A stretch of 64,000 bases of DNA from Combretum micranthum. Lineage: Eukaryota > Streptophyta > Magnoliopsida > Myrtales > Combretaceae. Below, piece after piece: positions 31,770 to 44,525 of the stretch. Both the position numbers and the translations under genes were made by a program. The stretch's first letter is position 1. Every line of letters starts with the position of its first letter. The notes beneath the pieces were generated by a model. That model worked only from the letters and a program-made list of their open reading frames with translations. It ran no database searches and was not told the DNA's origin. The DNA lies in NCBI GenBank assembly GCA_024138025.1, contig JAMXBD010002250.1, positions 62,001 through 126,000 on the forward strand, written 5' to 3'.

Positions 31770-34205
31770 ATAGGATGGGCAGGTGAGTAACTCAGTCTTA
31801 TTACATTGGTTGTGCTTGTAATATTAGTGAATCTTAAATAAAAGATAATAAAAATTTGCTATACTGTTTGGATTGTGAAGACTGTGTATTGTATTACATT
31901 GATTGCCAAGTCACTCTATTATAAGTGATAACGGAGATGCCTGTATCTTTGTATTGCCTATAGAACATGATTAAGTGTCTATAATGCTTGATCACCTTCA
32001 AATTGATTAAAAACTGTTGGTACCATAAAGGAAAATTTTCATGTATTACATACTGTGCATAAATAGCATTTGAGTAAGTGGTAGCCTACTATGTGTTAGC
32101 TTTTCGGATCTCTGGTAATGCTTGAGTTATCTAGGCAAGAAGATTATTAGTTAATTGCAAGATTACCTTTGTTCTGTTAATACGATAGGAACTAAATGGT
32201 AAACGAAGGACGCCGCTTATGGTATTGCATAGAAATAACTAACACTTAGTGGAGTTTCTAAAGCTAAATCAGGAAATAAATAACGAAACATGATCAGCTT
32301 AAAGAGATAATTAATTAGAACAATATTGTTTCCTGAAAGCTTAGTCTCTCCAAGGTAGGTGGACCATAGATTGTGATCCTTCAACCCCGATGGGAGGGCG
32401 TAAATCTTCATCCTGTTTGGATTCCGGGTTATCCAAGCTTGTAAGGTTCATACGTTTGATTGGTGCATTTCATATGATTGCTAAATAACTTGTATGTAAT
32501 ATGTGGTAAGTTCTAGTTATTCACTGAGCATGTGTTTTAGCTCACACTCCAACAGTCCTTTCAAGTTCACTCTACGACCCTGGCTCATTACTAGCAGGAG
32601 CATAGTCCCGGTAAGAGATTAGAAGCCAGAAGCTTAAAGATTAGTATAGGATAGAATATCTATATCTTTATTAGTCCTTTTGATGCAGTTAATATGCATT
32701 AGAATCTTTAGCTAAGGTGGTAAGGACTTATAAAGCATATGATCTGTAATATTGTATTTTGTGATAGTTGTTTACTAAATTACGTCTTATATATGTTTGT
32801 TCATCCTATCCAAGCAACTAAAAGATCGTGTTTATTGAAATCATATCATTCCTAGAAGGTAAACTAGTAATGGGAATCAAGTGTTTCTTGATTACTATTA
32901 TTAGGATACCTTCGGGGCGTGACACCATCTCTCTCTCTTTGATGAACTACGCAAAGAAAGATAGCAGATTAGGGATTCTTGATATGAACTGTAGTTAGGT
33001 TGAAATCATCAATAAAAAAAAAAAAATCTTTAGGTATGTTCTTCGATATACGCATATGTTTCTATTTGTCTTTAACATTTTCAATGAAAAACTAACTAGG
33101 GTTTTGGCATATGTATGTGAGAGGTTGTATTAAGGTAACAAAACTTACTAATATTCAAGCTATCATTGTTCTCATAGAAAAGAAAGGATGAAGAAGAAAG
33201 AATGTGCATAAGGGTATACAAATCTGGCTAGCTCCTTTTAATTTTGATTTCTCCTTTTTACATTTTATGTTTGCCTTAGTTTGTTATGTAACCATATTAA
33301 CTGCTACTTCTATTAGTATGCTATTCTAGTGTTTTTAAGACTAGCATGTGTATGCATAAGTCTCATTGAGCACTTAACTTCATTATCATAACACTTTACT
33401 CCGTTCTTTAAAAAATCAACTTGTCCTCAAGGTGAAACTTAGGATAGTCCTATCAAAAAGTTTCAAAATCCATCCATGTTGCATCTTTAGTTAACATTGA
33501 GTCCCATTGAACTAATAGCTAAGGACTTTGTCCTATCTCTTCACCAGTCTACATCTAAGAATAGCTAATGGTTGCACCATTGGGTGACTATTTTCAAAAC
33601 TTTCTAGTAATAAAACCTCATTTGGAAATCCCCTTGTGCTTTGTTTAATGAAGACACATGAAACAGTGGATGTATCTAGTAAGTGGAGGGAAACTCCAAT
33701 TTTTAGGCCATAAGACCATATTGAGTTATAATTTTGAATGGACTAAAATATCTTTAAGACAATTTCGCTAATGATCTATCATCTAAAGATGTTTGTCTAT
33801 ATGGTTGAAGTTTGACATATACATATTCTTCAATTTGACATTACTTCTCTAATCTATGTTGGTCTGCAAAGTTTTTCATTATAGTTTGAGCCTGAGACAA
33901 ATTATGCTTTAAATCTTTCAAGATATCATCTCTAGTTCTCAATTATGTATCTACTGCCTCCACCACACTGGTCCTAGCCAGATAATCAATGATCTGTGGA
34001 AGTTCTCACACATAAAGACCCTCAAAAGGAGTCATTTGGGAACTAGTATTAAAAGAATGTTATGCCCAAAGTAAATACTTTGACCACTCTTTTGGACAAT
34101 CCATGACATATGAGCGCAAATAATGTTCCAAACATCTATTAACCACTTCAGATTAACTGTCAATTTGAGGATGATATGTTGTGCTCATTTTGAGTTTAGT
34201 CTTAC

Positions 34206-34817
34206 TCAAACAAAATAATTCCTGTAAAAAAGTATCTCAACTACACAATCTCTATCTAATACTATTTTTGTTGGTATCCTATGCAACTTCACCACCATAT
34301 TTACATATAAATCAAAGACTTTCACAAGCATGAAATGTGTATTCAAACAACCAAAATTATAGTACTTTGTCAAATGATCCACAACACCTAATATAACTAA
34401 ATACACTTTTGAATTGGGTAATCCAGTAATAAAGTCCATTGAGACCTCCTTAAATACTTTCTTTGGTAAATCCAATGGTTGAAGACATCCCGATAGAGAT
34501 GTGGTCAAGTATTTTATCTATTGATACACACTACACTTCTTTAGAAATTCAATGATGTCTCTCTTTATATGCCAAAGAAAAAAAGACATTCTAAGGAGTT
34601 TAAAGCTCTTAAGAATGCTTGAATGTACTCCAACTAGTGAGCTCTTAAAATGTGAAATTAATGATGGAATATGAGGACATTTGGCCAGTACAAATAACAC
34701 TACAAGAAAACTAGGATTTATAGACAAAAAATATATCTCTAAACATGAATTTCTATCGCAAAACCCATTGTCGTTAATTCTATTTATAAAAATAGAACTA
34801 TATTTTTCAATTCCCAT
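34206..34817 (-). pseudogene. Integrase remnant of E
   Basis: The minus strand carries the zinc-binding part (IKRDIIEFLKKCSVYQ, 34518-34817) and the catalytic core (SMDFITGLPNSK, VVDHLTKY, IPTKIVLDRD, 34206-34508). These are typical Ty3/gypsy integrase motifs. A break separates the two pieces, and the core ends before the last catalytic glutamate region, so it is non-functional. Confidence 0.75.
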
Positions 34818-35377
34818 TGTAGAAAATATGTTCGGTCGATTTTCTTTTAGTGTAAGTGACTACCTAAATACAAAAGTCCATTATAATCTCTCAAAGGCTA
34901 TTGCAAGGCTTTTCCTTCTACACAATCCCTCTAGACAACATTATGGTCTTGATCATGTTGAAACAAATATTTCAACTAGGTAATGAAATCAAATGCTGGA
35001 CATGACATAGCCAAACAAGCTGCCTCTCATTGGTGTATACGTGAAAGTCCACTAGATTTTCCTTACTAGGTTTATATTAAATCTGGTAATCATACTCCAA
35101 CAACTTTACTAAATATTATTGTTGTTCAAGGTTTTGTATAGGTTGAGATAAAATTTCTTTCAAAATTTTCTAGTTTGTCCTTATGATGAAATGATACGCC
35201 TATTAGTAGCGTCACCACTTCTTGATAGCCTCTACAATAGCCATTAATTATCTAATATAAGACCCTACTTTTTGTTACCAAAGGCTCAACTTTTCATTAA
35301 AGAAAGCTATCGATTGCAAACCCGAGTAATACTGCTGTAATGCATAGACTTAAGAAATCTATTTCCATAATAAAATC

Positions 35378-36180
35378 CTATTGAAAGTTGGGTAGTGTGA
35401 ATACCGATGTTGTCATTAATGTTGATTTCAAGGCGTCGAAAGCACTTTGAGCTAGTTCCTTCCATTCAAAACTATCCTTGCGCAACAAATCAGCAAGAGG
35501 AGTTGCTATTGTTGCATATCCTCTTAGAAAATGTCTATAATACCATATCAAACCCAAGAACCCTCTCAACTGCTTCAAATGCATGGTACTAGGCGTTGTT
35601 TAATATCATTGATTTTGCTATCATCTGATTTAACTCCTTCACTAGTGACTAAAGGCCTTAAATACTCAAATGATGTTTGAGCAAATGAAGATTTGTGCTT
35701 TTAAACATAAAATGTGTTATCTTTTAAGCATTGTAAAATAGTTGCTGAATGATCTTAATGTTCCTCAAGATTTCTACTATATAATAAGATGTCGTCATAG
35801 AATACAACTATGAATTTCCATAAAAAAATTACGGAATATGTTATTCATGATTGTTTGAAACATTGATGGGGCATTTGATAGCCTAAAAGGCATCATAAGG
35901 AACTTTTAATGACCTTAATAAGTTCGAAACACTGTTTTGTGAATAATCTTATGGACACATCCTTATTTGAGGGTACCTAGCTCTCAAATCCAATTTTGAA
36001 AACACTTTTGTACCTCACAATTCTTTTAGCAACTCATCTTTCGTAGGTATTGGGAATTTATCAATAAATGCGGATTGATTTAGTGTTCTGTAAGCTACAT
36101 AGAATCACCACATTCCATCCTTCTTCTTCACCAATAAAAAGGAGATGAAAATGGACTTGTACTCTATCTTATGATTCTTC
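35378..36180 (-). pseudogene. Reverse transcriptase remnant of E
   Basis: In pieces on the minus strand: KKKDGMWWF (near 36110), a DLRA-YPQIRMCP-like motif (near 35985), the catalytic FYDDILLYSRN (near 35800), and LRGFLGLIWYYRHF with TPLADLLRKDSFEWKE (35378-35584). Several stops and shifts occur between them. The YDD motif survives, but no long open frame remains. Confidence 0.75.
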
Positions 36181-36861
36181 ATTCTAGCATTTATGTCAAC
36201 AACTTCTCTATTTATAATTTTTGAAATTGTGGGTATCTATCTATGTGCACATTTGTCGATTGAGATTCATCCTTTAGATGGATATGATGTTGTACATCAC
36301 ACATAGGATGCAATGATGATGGAGTTGCGAAACATCTGAGAATCTTCCCAATACATCTTCAATAGTTGTGTTGCTAGAGGTATCTAAGGATGAAAACTCA
36401 GTCTAAGGCACAATGCTAAAGAGACAAATAAATCGATCATATTTCACTAATTTTTGCAAGTCACTTGGTTGAATTTTCCTTGCCAATAAATGTGTATCCC
36501 CTATTATCTTACACACCCTTCCATTTTGCTAGAATGTCATTGTCAGCTTATTATAATCAATCGTTAGAGGTCCAAGGGACTTTAACCACTCATCTGCAAG
36601 TACTAAATTAGGCCTTAGTAATGATAAAATGTAGCAATCAACAATAAAATACTAATTTTGAATACACAACTTCACTTGCTCACACATGCCCAAGCACTTC
36701 AAAAGTCACCATTACCTACCATTACTTTAAACTTTGGTATAGCCAATATTGGTAACCTAAGTTGCCTTGCCACATGCTCTTATAAGAAGTAATGTGTGCT
36801 TCTAGAATCAACCATAATTGATAATGAAAATGATCTAATATGTCCCCCAACTCTAAAAGTC

Positions 36862-37910
36862 CTAGCGGCTTTCCTTCATCAACATGAAATCGTCTTTCTC
36901 ATCATGTGATATTGCATCATCCCTACCTTCCTCCACCTCTAGTTGAATCAATAACAAAAAAATTTCCTTGCACACATGATTCTTATTATACTTCTCATCG
37001 CAATCATAGCATAAACTCTTTTCTCTCCTAGTCATTAACTTTGAAGCTAATATCCAAAGTATAGGCAAAGATTTGTTTAATGAATGTTTCTATTCAACTT
37101 TATTTGCTCGAGTAGGTAAAATTCTGTTGCTACTGTAACTATCATTTGAGAAAGTATTTCTATAACCAAATATGTGATTTGGATGCCATGTGTGATTGCA
37201 ATGATGCAAGTTTACTTTCATGCAATTTAGCTAAAGTAATAGCATGTAATAAAATAGTTGATGAAAAGCCATAACTTCTTGTTAAATAAGTGGTTTCAAA
37301 CTCGAAATAAAGAAACTCTGAAGAAAGTTTTAGATAATCTACTGATCCTATTTGACAGACTTTTAATTTTTTGTTGGTATTTCTCTACTCTTTCTTTCTG
37401 AGTCAATTTAGCATGTTTACCTTGAAGGTCTAAAGGTCCATAGCACAATTTAATTGCATGGATGAATTGATCCTAGTTGTAAATCAAATGATTTGTATGA
37501 ATCCATTGGCACCAATATAGTGCTTCATTTTCTAGTGTAAATGAAGCTAATTTTAAACCTTCTAATTCAGGAACATTGTAGAATTCAAGGAATTGAGTAG
37601 CTTTAAATAACTACTGCATTAGATCACCTTTACTAAATTTTGGGAAGCTCTAACTTGAATCATGTAACTCCACTCAAGACGAGAACCTTTAAATGTGGAA
37701 GATGATGTATTATCCTAATTCCTCGATTTGAATTCATTGATTGAGAAAGCATGTGCAGTTGTTGTAAAATAGCATTCATATGTCATTCGTAGTCTTCATA
37801 TCATTCTTGAAATCTTGTATATCTTTCCTCATTTGATTAATGTTATTACTATTTCTTTCCACTTGATCTTGCAATTTAGAATAAGTACTTAAGTTCTTCA
37901 CCATAACAAC
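36862..37910 (-). pseudogene. Gag remnant of E
   Basis: On the minus strand the frame appears to start with MVKNLSTYSKLQDQVE near 37902, close to the right LTR. Further on REKSLCYDCDEKYNKNHVCK (36862-37068) is a single CCHC zinc knuckle typical of gypsy gag-pol of this type. The part between is broken by stops. A protease cannot be placed with confidence. Confidence 0.6.
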
Positions 37911-38560
37911 ATAGCTCAAAACATCAAATGAAGCCCATAATAACAAAATTTAAAGTCCAATGTCCAATCCCCTTATAATTTAAGCACAAAGCCCAAGTCA
38001 CTACAATGACAACCTATTACACCAGAGTCAAAACAATGTTAGCTTTCTAACAAAAGATGTCTTATACAGTACATTTCTTAGCTACCCTTTACTCTCTCCT
38101 TCTCTCTCTCTTTGATGAACTACATAAAGAAAGATAGTAGATTAGGGTTTCTTGACACGAACTGTACTCAGGTTGAAATCAGCAATCAAAAGAAAAATAT
38201 TTAGGTTTATTCTTTAATCTATGTATATGTTTCTGTTCGTCTTTAATATTTTCAATGAAAGACTAACTAAGGTTTTGGTATATGCATGTGTGAGATTGTA
38301 TTAAGGTAACGAAACTTACTGATATTCGAGCTATCAGTGTGCTCCTAGAAAAGAGAGAAAAAGAAGAAAGAATGTGCTTATGGTATACAAATTTGGCTAC
38401 TTCCCTTTGATTTTGATTTCTCCTTTTTTATTTTCTCATTGTCTCCCTTTGTTATGTAACCATATTAAGTGCTGCTTCAGTTATTATGGTGATATATTGT
38501 GATCTAGCATGTTTAAGACTAGCATGTGTATGCATAGGTCTCCTTGACCACTCAGCTTTG
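37911..38560 (-). repeat. Right (5') LTR of E
   Basis: It matches 28655-28846 plus 32930-33390 through most of its length. The 38550 end is approximate because the final bases differ from the left LTR. I could not see a clear primer binding site between it and gag. Confidence 0.68.
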
Positions 38561-38714
38561 TATTTTGTAGTATTTAAAATAACTTAGCTTATTATGACTC
38601 CTTTTTTGCTGTTTCTGTAACTCCACTCCATTATTCAAATAGAACTCCTCAATGATTTAGCATACATAGATTGCAACTTTGTATCATAAGAAAATTTAAA
38701 ACTATACTATATAA

Positions 38715-38985
38715 TTTATCATTTTGTATATTATTAAAATTATACTTAGTAATATGTTACTAAATTATTTTATCTTTGGACTAGTGTTACCTTCCAATGT
38801 AGAAATGACGGATTACACTTAGTTAAGAATACTGTTAGATAAATTTATCATTTTTTATATTATTAAAATTATACTTAGTATAATATTACTAAATTATTTT
38901 ATCATTGGACCAATGTTACCTTCCAATGTAGAAATGACGGATTACACTTAGTTAAGATTACTGTTAGATAAATTTATGATTTTCC
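38715..38985. repeat. 129-bp tandem repeat
   Basis: Two units start at 38715 and 38844 and a third partial unit at 38973. They share TTACCTTCCAATGTAGAAAT, ACGGATTACACTTAGTTAAG and CTGTTAGATAAATTTAT. A 24-bp part also occurs left of element E at 28538. The rest of 38561-39254 shows no gene. Confidence 0.85.
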
Positions 38986-39259
38986 ATATTATAAAAATCA
39001 CAATTAGCTTGCCATGGTAGACTGAATAGTAAAGGGCTTCATTTATTCAAGATTTTGAACACTAAAAATAACAATATCACATGAAATAGTATTTCCATTT
39101 TTTAAAGTTGAAAGAACTAAATTATAAAAGAAAAAGAGCTTAGAGGATAAAATAAATAGCAAATTTACTTTTATTGTGCTATTATAATTTGCTCATAGTC
39201 ATCTTATTTTCTAAAATCATATTCATTTTTAATATAAGAAAAATATTTAGATAACATAG

Positions 39260-40154
39260 TGTTAGGTTATAGATCCAATCTATATGAATCTATAGTTAAG
39301 GAAACCCTAAGTATATTACGGGTATGTTTGGATAGCTTTCTTTAATAGATATAGACACTTTTTCAAATATTTTTCTAACAAATTACTTATCAAGAAGTAA
39401 ATACGAATATAAAAAATATCAAATAGATCAAATATAGATAAAAAGATATATGCAAATCAGACACATTTGCACATATCGTTTCGATATAGTAAATATACAG
39501 CTAAGAAACAGACAATCCAAGCAGACGAGTACATATACTTATAAGAAGACTTAGAAAATAAGGAGATTTGTGCAAAAAAAAAAAAGGAGATAAATATTGT
39601 ACGTTGGCCATAGAGAACAAAAGCAGCCAGTCTTGAATGAATAAAGCCAGCCTTGAAACTGAAAATTTTTATCGAGAGCTATGGTTGGGCAAGGCCGGCG
39701 TCTTACGAATGGACATTAAAACATCAAGGTTTCAAAGCCGCCAGCCTTTATTTTTATTGAGCCAACCTATGTTGCTATGTGCTTTCCTTTTGTTTTCCCA
39801 TATAAATACTTTTTATATGTCTTAGATTTTTTTTTTTAGGCTAATCCTAAAACCTAGAGAGAACTCTAAAGAAATAGAGGTTTGATCTTGTTGTTGAGAT
39901 CCACTATTGTGGTGAGGATTTGTTATGATCCACTAGAGTTATATAGTGAGAAAAACTGTGTATCCCATTATTGTTGATAGTGGAAGAAATTTGTGTGGCG
40001 GTCTCGTAGTTTTTCCCTAAATTGGGGTTTACCACGTAAATCCTATTGTCTTGTTTTTAATTATGTATTTTGTGTTTATTGTGTTGTGATTGCTATAGAT
40101 AAGAGGAAAAATCATTTAGATTGTTTCTAGGATAATTCAGGATTTTTCTTAACA
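39260..40154 (+). repeat. 5' LTR of F
   Basis: 895 bp, longer than the 3' LTR because of a 210 bp MITE-like insertion. It has ATATAAATAC near 39801 as a probable TATA box. A degenerate primer site, GGTATTAGAGCA (40159-40170), follows. Confidence 0.88.
39320..39529. mobile_element. 210 bp MITE-like insertion in the F 5' LTR
   Basis: The 3' LTR runs straight through this point (ATTACATATACTT). Here 210 bp are inserted with TAC on both sides (39317-39319 and 39530-39532). The ends GGTATGTTTGGATAGC and the inverted CGTCTGCTTGGATTGT match imperfectly. The three-base duplication suggests a PIF/Harbinger-like (Tourist-style) element, with moderate certainty. Confidence 0.7.
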
Positions 40155-40224
40155 AAGAGGTATTAGAGCACCCAGGTTGGAAAAAAAAAAAAAAAGCTAG
40201 GGTTTTGTCATTTGAATTATAAGC

Positions 40225-41755
40225 ATGGGTGAATCATTAGGTATGATGATTAAATTGAAATCATCAAATTATTCTACCTGGAAGTCCATGATGGTAGATT
40301 TTTGTATTGAAAGATCTGTATTTGCCTTTGAATGGTGATACTGTGAAGCCAATAGATTAATTTGATACAAAATGGGCAATCTTGCATACAAAAACTGTCA
40401 ATTATATCCGATAATGAGTTGATCATAGTGTGTATCATCACATTACCCAGGAAACCAAAGCTGATGTTCTATGAAAGACATTAGAATCCATGTATGAGAG
40501 AGAGACTGCCTTGAATAAAGCCTCTTTAATTAGGAGAGTGGTAAATCTGAAGTATAAGGATGGATCCAATATGACCAAGCACTGGAATGATTTTCAAGGC
40601 TTAGTGAATCAGTTGTCAACAATGAAGCTTGTGCTTGAGGATGAGATTCAGACACTTTTATTGTTGAGTTCAATGCTTGAAAGCTAGGAGATACTTGTGG
40701 TGTCTGTTGGTAATTATACTCTAGATGGACAGCTTACGATTGCAATGATGAAAGGCAACTTGATGAATGAAGAAGCCAAAAGAAAATATTTGGGTACAAG
40801 TTCTAGACTCAGGCACTGGTTACTGATAAGCTAGAAAGATGTGGTAGAAGTAGAAACAGAGGCTCAAATGATAAATTTGATCGATCTAATAAATCTAAGC
40901 GAAGATCTAAATCAAGAAGGAGAAATATCTAATGCTTTTACTGTAACAAACTAAGGTATTTCAAGAGAGAATGTGGACTATGGAAGAGAGAGCATGGTAA
41001 AGGTAAAGATGAAGACACTACTGCTACAGCAGTAGGTGGTGAGATTATTGTTGCTTAGAATGAGGATTGTGTTAGCCTTACTGGTCATGATAGTTACTAG
41101 ATTATTGATCTTGGTGCCTCCTTTCATGTGACAACACATGGTGAAATTTTCTCATCTTATGTTGCTAGTGATTATGGCAATGTTAAGATGGGAAATAATG
41201 AAACATCTAAAATTGTGGGCATTTGAAATGTTGTTTTTGAGACTAACACTAGTTGCGGGCTTATTCTTAAAGATATCAGACACGTTCCATATATCCGCCT
41301 AAACCTTATATCTATAGGGAAACTTGATGATGAAGGATATCATAGTCACTTTGGTGAAGCAAAATGGAAGCTCACCAATGGTTCACTCATAGTGGCAAAA
41401 GGAAAGAAAATTAATACCCTTTACTTAATGTAAGCAAGACTAAGTAAAGGAGATGTGAATTTGACAAAGGATGCTTCTATGGAGCTTTGGCATAAGCGGC
41501 TTGGTCACATAAGTGAGAAATGGCTTCAAATGCTTGTCAAGAAGCAGCTTATACCTGATGTAAAAGGTACTCCTTTAAAAACTTGCACTAATTGTCTTGT
41601 TGGTATACAATATCAGGTTGCATTTTAGAGAAATCCACTTGCTAAGAAATCTCATATATTGGATTTTGTTCACATAGATGTGTGTTATATCAAAAACGAG
41701 ATAAATAGGTGGTTTTCTTTATTTTTTTCACATTCATTGATGATCACTCTAGGAA
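40225..41755 (+). pseudogene. Gag, protease and integrase start of copia F
   Basis: Gag starts with MGESLGMMIKLKSSNYSTWK (40225), soon shifts frame, and continues as the UBN2-type domain (NLKYKDGSNMTKHWNDFQGL, 40490-40687). A CCHC-like knuckle follows (CFYCNKLRYFKREC, near 40935). The protease reads WIIDLGASFHVTTHG (near 41100), with Leu where the family has Ser or Thr. The integrase zinc region has LWHKRLGHIS and CTNCLVG (41480-41600), then FVHIDVCYI and the point where G inserted. Several in-frame stops occur. It is non-functional. Confidence 0.82.
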
Positions 41756-42136
41756 TGTGTAAAGACCCGACCTACTAAATCCCAAGATTTAGAGTACCGA
41801 GTCCACAAACACATATAACATTTTCACATTATATGTAAGGTTGTCTTAAAACTAAACAGTTTATAAAATTGTTTGATCAAATCTACTAAAACTTTATGAA
41901 CAACCTTTAACAAAACAAGATTGCTAATAAAAGCAATCTATACATATATATACATCATATATACAAAGTTTAGTGTCAATACAAGACACTACAAAAATTA
42001 CAATTTTTTCTTAGCACAAAAGATAATCTAAAGAGAGCTTAAGGTCTATTACACTTAGGCTTATCTAACGAGCCTTCTAAACCAAGAATTATGCTTTATA
42101 CAAAAGCTTCTCCAAAATTCCAAGGGTATTCGAGTC

Positions 42137-42213
42137 CTACTCATCCCATTCGTCCATGAATCGCTCAAAATCTAACCTGTATATCAAATCATCATATAAC
42201 TCATCTTCATTAC
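42137..42213 (-). other. Coding-like acidic LTR exon 3 (left LTR of G)
   Basis: 77 nt after the acceptor TTTGCAG: two bases, 24 codons and TAG. The peptide begins NEDELYDDL and ends DFERFMDEWDE. Exactly the length, frame and ending of the Gy1 exon, with different codons. The right LTR copy (49754-49828) has lost bases near its end. Confidence 0.5.
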
Positions 42214-42659
42214 CTGCAAAGCAGCAAAAGTGAGCCGAAGGCCCAGTACGCAATGATAAACACAAGAACAATTTATCAAACAAACTTAAATCAAATGAAA
42301 TGCATCAATGATCAAATCCTTATCTTATTAAATTTTCTTTTACAGAACAATAGGAGGGTATTCAAACCCCAACATCACACTCTGGGAATTTAGGGGTCCT
42401 GAGTAATAGCAGTTGCTCAAGGGGTTGATATAAGCAGTCTGAATACTTATATCTCCTATATCTGTTCCATAAAGAAATAGCTTCATTTAGGGTTCAAAAG
42501 TCATTGCCCGACTCTACTCAAACTCAGTCCATAACATGAGTTTAGTTCACAAGTTCCCATAAACTTTGAACTAAACCATGGTATTTCCCCCTAAGTTTAG
42601 GCAAACGTTACTCGGATACTATTCTCCCCATCGGCTACCCACTTAACCAAAAACAAATC

Positions 42660-42754
42660 GCTATTGCATCATAGCATACCATTACATCATGGTAAAGTCA
42701 TTGCATCATGACTTAGGATAAAACGCCTAACTAACATGTCATTGCATCATGACA
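42660..42754 (-). other. Four covarying hairpins with a GATGCA-type loop (left LTR of G)
   Basis: On the minus strand the loops are GATGCA (once GATGTA). The stems are GCTAT/ATAGC, TACCAT/ATGGTA, AAGTCAT/ATGACTT and TGTCAT/ATGACA. Every stem differs, every stem pairs. The right LTR holds the same series at about 50269-50362 with some decay. Confidence 0.72.
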
Positions 42755-43199
42755 GGTTTGCTGCTCTTCGGACCAGATCAAACAGCATAATAGATATCCA
42801 GTTCATCAAAGCATTAAGCCAAATTGAATTAAATCAATTTAAGAATGCCTAGTCCTAGCATACAATAAACAAGCTATTGCGTACTTATACCCAACAATGT
42901 TTTACTATATTCACTCGGAGGGGGATAACCTAAGAATCTTTAACTGAAATAAGAATATCAAACAAATCAATAATAGAACGTATATATATATATATATATA
43001 TATATATAACAATCCTAGGTTCACTATGCAAGGAGATTCAATAATCCTAACATATAGTTTTAACATCTAATTTATACATAAAACATGTTTATTTAGCTTA
43101 TATATTCATTAGAAGATCATATATGAAGTAAAGAATAACAATTGAAGAAGTTTGAATTTGTAAAACTCAGGAGATACGTGGCCTTTCTACACAGGCAAA

Positions 43200-43460
43200 A
43201 TTGGATTGAACACCGGCAGCATTGGAATTATACGACGGTGGCATTAAGCCCGGTATTAAAAATTTTGATTCTGCTCGCATTCAACACTGCCTCTATGCTA
43301 GCGGCGTTGAAGCCCTAGTAGCCGGCGTACGATTTGAAAAACAAACGCTGGCTAATTTCCTTACAAAAGCTAGCGGCTTTTTAAGTGGCTTTAGAAAAAT
43401 CGGTTCTGATCACATTCAACACCGCCTCTACGCCAACGGCATTGAAGTACCAGATGCCGG
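43200..43460 (-). repeat. GC-rich repeat cassette in left LTR of G
   Basis: Imperfect repeats of about 140 bp share CACATTCAACACCGCCTCTA-like and GCCGGCGTA-like motifs, set in AT-rich DNA. The right LTR copy is at 50800-51075. It occupies the position of the 105-bp duplication in Gy1 and shares GCCG/GCGTAGA motifs with LTR I. Confidence 0.75.
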
Positions 43461-44483
43461 CGTATGCTCAAAAACAGACTTATTCGAAAAGTGCTCATTT
43501 CTTCTATTTTGCACTTTGCAAATTTATAACATATAACACTTTAACCCTTCTTCAAACTCATATTTAGCTTCATATACTATCTTCTATCCACACTAAGCAA
43601 TTCTAGCAACTTTGAACATTAAAACAACACATTAAACTACTTCATTCACATCAAATTCTCTTCTCCTCTTCACTTCAACTTCAACTACTTAAATCAACTT
43701 CACTCCTCACCAACACCCTTCACTACTACCATACACATAAACAAGTTCACACAATAACAAAACACAACCTAACATATATCAATGCATAGACCATACAACT
43801 CAAAAGACATTAACTTACCCTATCATAGATTTTACGACTATACTACAAGAAAGGAAATAAAACAAGAGTTTATACTAGCTTTAACTTACATGTAGAGGCT
43901 TTAGCCTGGAGAGATTTTTGAATCCAAAAGCTTGATCTTGGTCTTTGGTTTAGGGCTTATTATTTGAAGAAAAGGAAAAGAGAAAGAAAAGAAAAAAGAG
44001 GGAAATTCGTATGGGAAATGAGGGCTGCCAAAAGAGGCAATATTTGATCAAATTTGTGACTCAATATTATATTAAGTTTGAATTTTGAGGCATATAAGAC
44101 CTAAGGTTAAATTTGGCTTAATTTGGAGCTCATTTGGGTTTAATTTAGGCTTGAAAAATAGGTCCAACTTTGTAAAAAACTGTCTACAATTTCTTAAGCA
44201 TAACAAAAGTTGTTTTGATAATTTTAAATATAATACATACATATTAATTCATAAAAGACACAAATATTAATTACACTATACACACATTAATATACATAAA
44301 ATAATAACATTAATTTCATTACACATAATCACTTACATCAATAATTAACATTAATAAACATAATATATCAAACCTATTACTACACAATCATATTCATAAA
44401 TCAAAATTGCTTGAAACTTAATATCTAAAACTAATATTGTATTCACATAAAATTTTAATTATTAAATAATTTAGATTATTTCA

Positions 44484-44500
44484 TTCTTCCCTCCTTCAAC
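44484..44500 (-). promoter_or_regulatory. Polypurine tract of G
   Basis: On the minus strand GTTGAAGGAGGGAAGAA precedes the 3' LTR, matching the Gy1 tract. Confidence 0.85.
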
Positions 44501-44525
44501 AAGTTTCGTCCCCGAAACTTAACTT

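Larger units (their letters stand above)
28847..32924 (+). mobile_element. Solo LTR D (same family as A, B, C)
   Basis: 4078 bp, beginning TGTAAACCCTG and ending TTCGGGGCGTGACA. The flanks CCTTC (28842-28846) and CCATC (32925-32929) fit a 5-bp duplication with one change. The surrounding sequence continues across it when compared with the other LTR of E, which proves the insertion. It holds the 47-nt exon (31723-31769), a 12-bp-stem hairpin (30523-30556), an ATT microsatellite and a donor-like AAG/GTAAGT at 30190. Confidence 0.88.
28655..33393 (-). repeat. Left (3') LTR of E, split by D
   Basis: 28655-28846 and 32930-33393 match the right LTR closely (for example around ATGACAACCTATTACAC and TTTGATGAACTAC). 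On the minus strand it starts TGTTATGATAATG next to a purine-rich tract and the sequence TTGAGGACAAGTTGA, which often marks the 3' end of such elements. Confidence 0.72.
28655..38560 (-). mobile_element. E: decayed Ty3/gypsy element, split by solo LTR D
   Basis: Two similar ends of about 0.65 kb (28655-33393 minus D, and 37911-38560) flank minus-strand remnants of gag, RT and integrase in gypsy order. Motifs resemble Reina/CRM-like chromoviruses, but the lineage is uncertain. Outer limits are approximate: I could not find a convincing target duplication, and the right end diverges after about 38550. Many stops and shifts show that it is old. Confidence 0.78.
41758..44483 (-). repeat. Left (3') LTR of G
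   Basis: 2726 bp. On the minus strand it starts TGAAATAATC and ends GGGTCTTTACA, the same end as Gy1. It contains the 77-nt exon (42137-42213), a damaged exon 2 (42891-42943), four GATGCA-loop hairpins (42660-42754), an AT microsatellite (about 42981-43008) and the GC-rich cassette (43200-43460). Confidence 0.9.
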
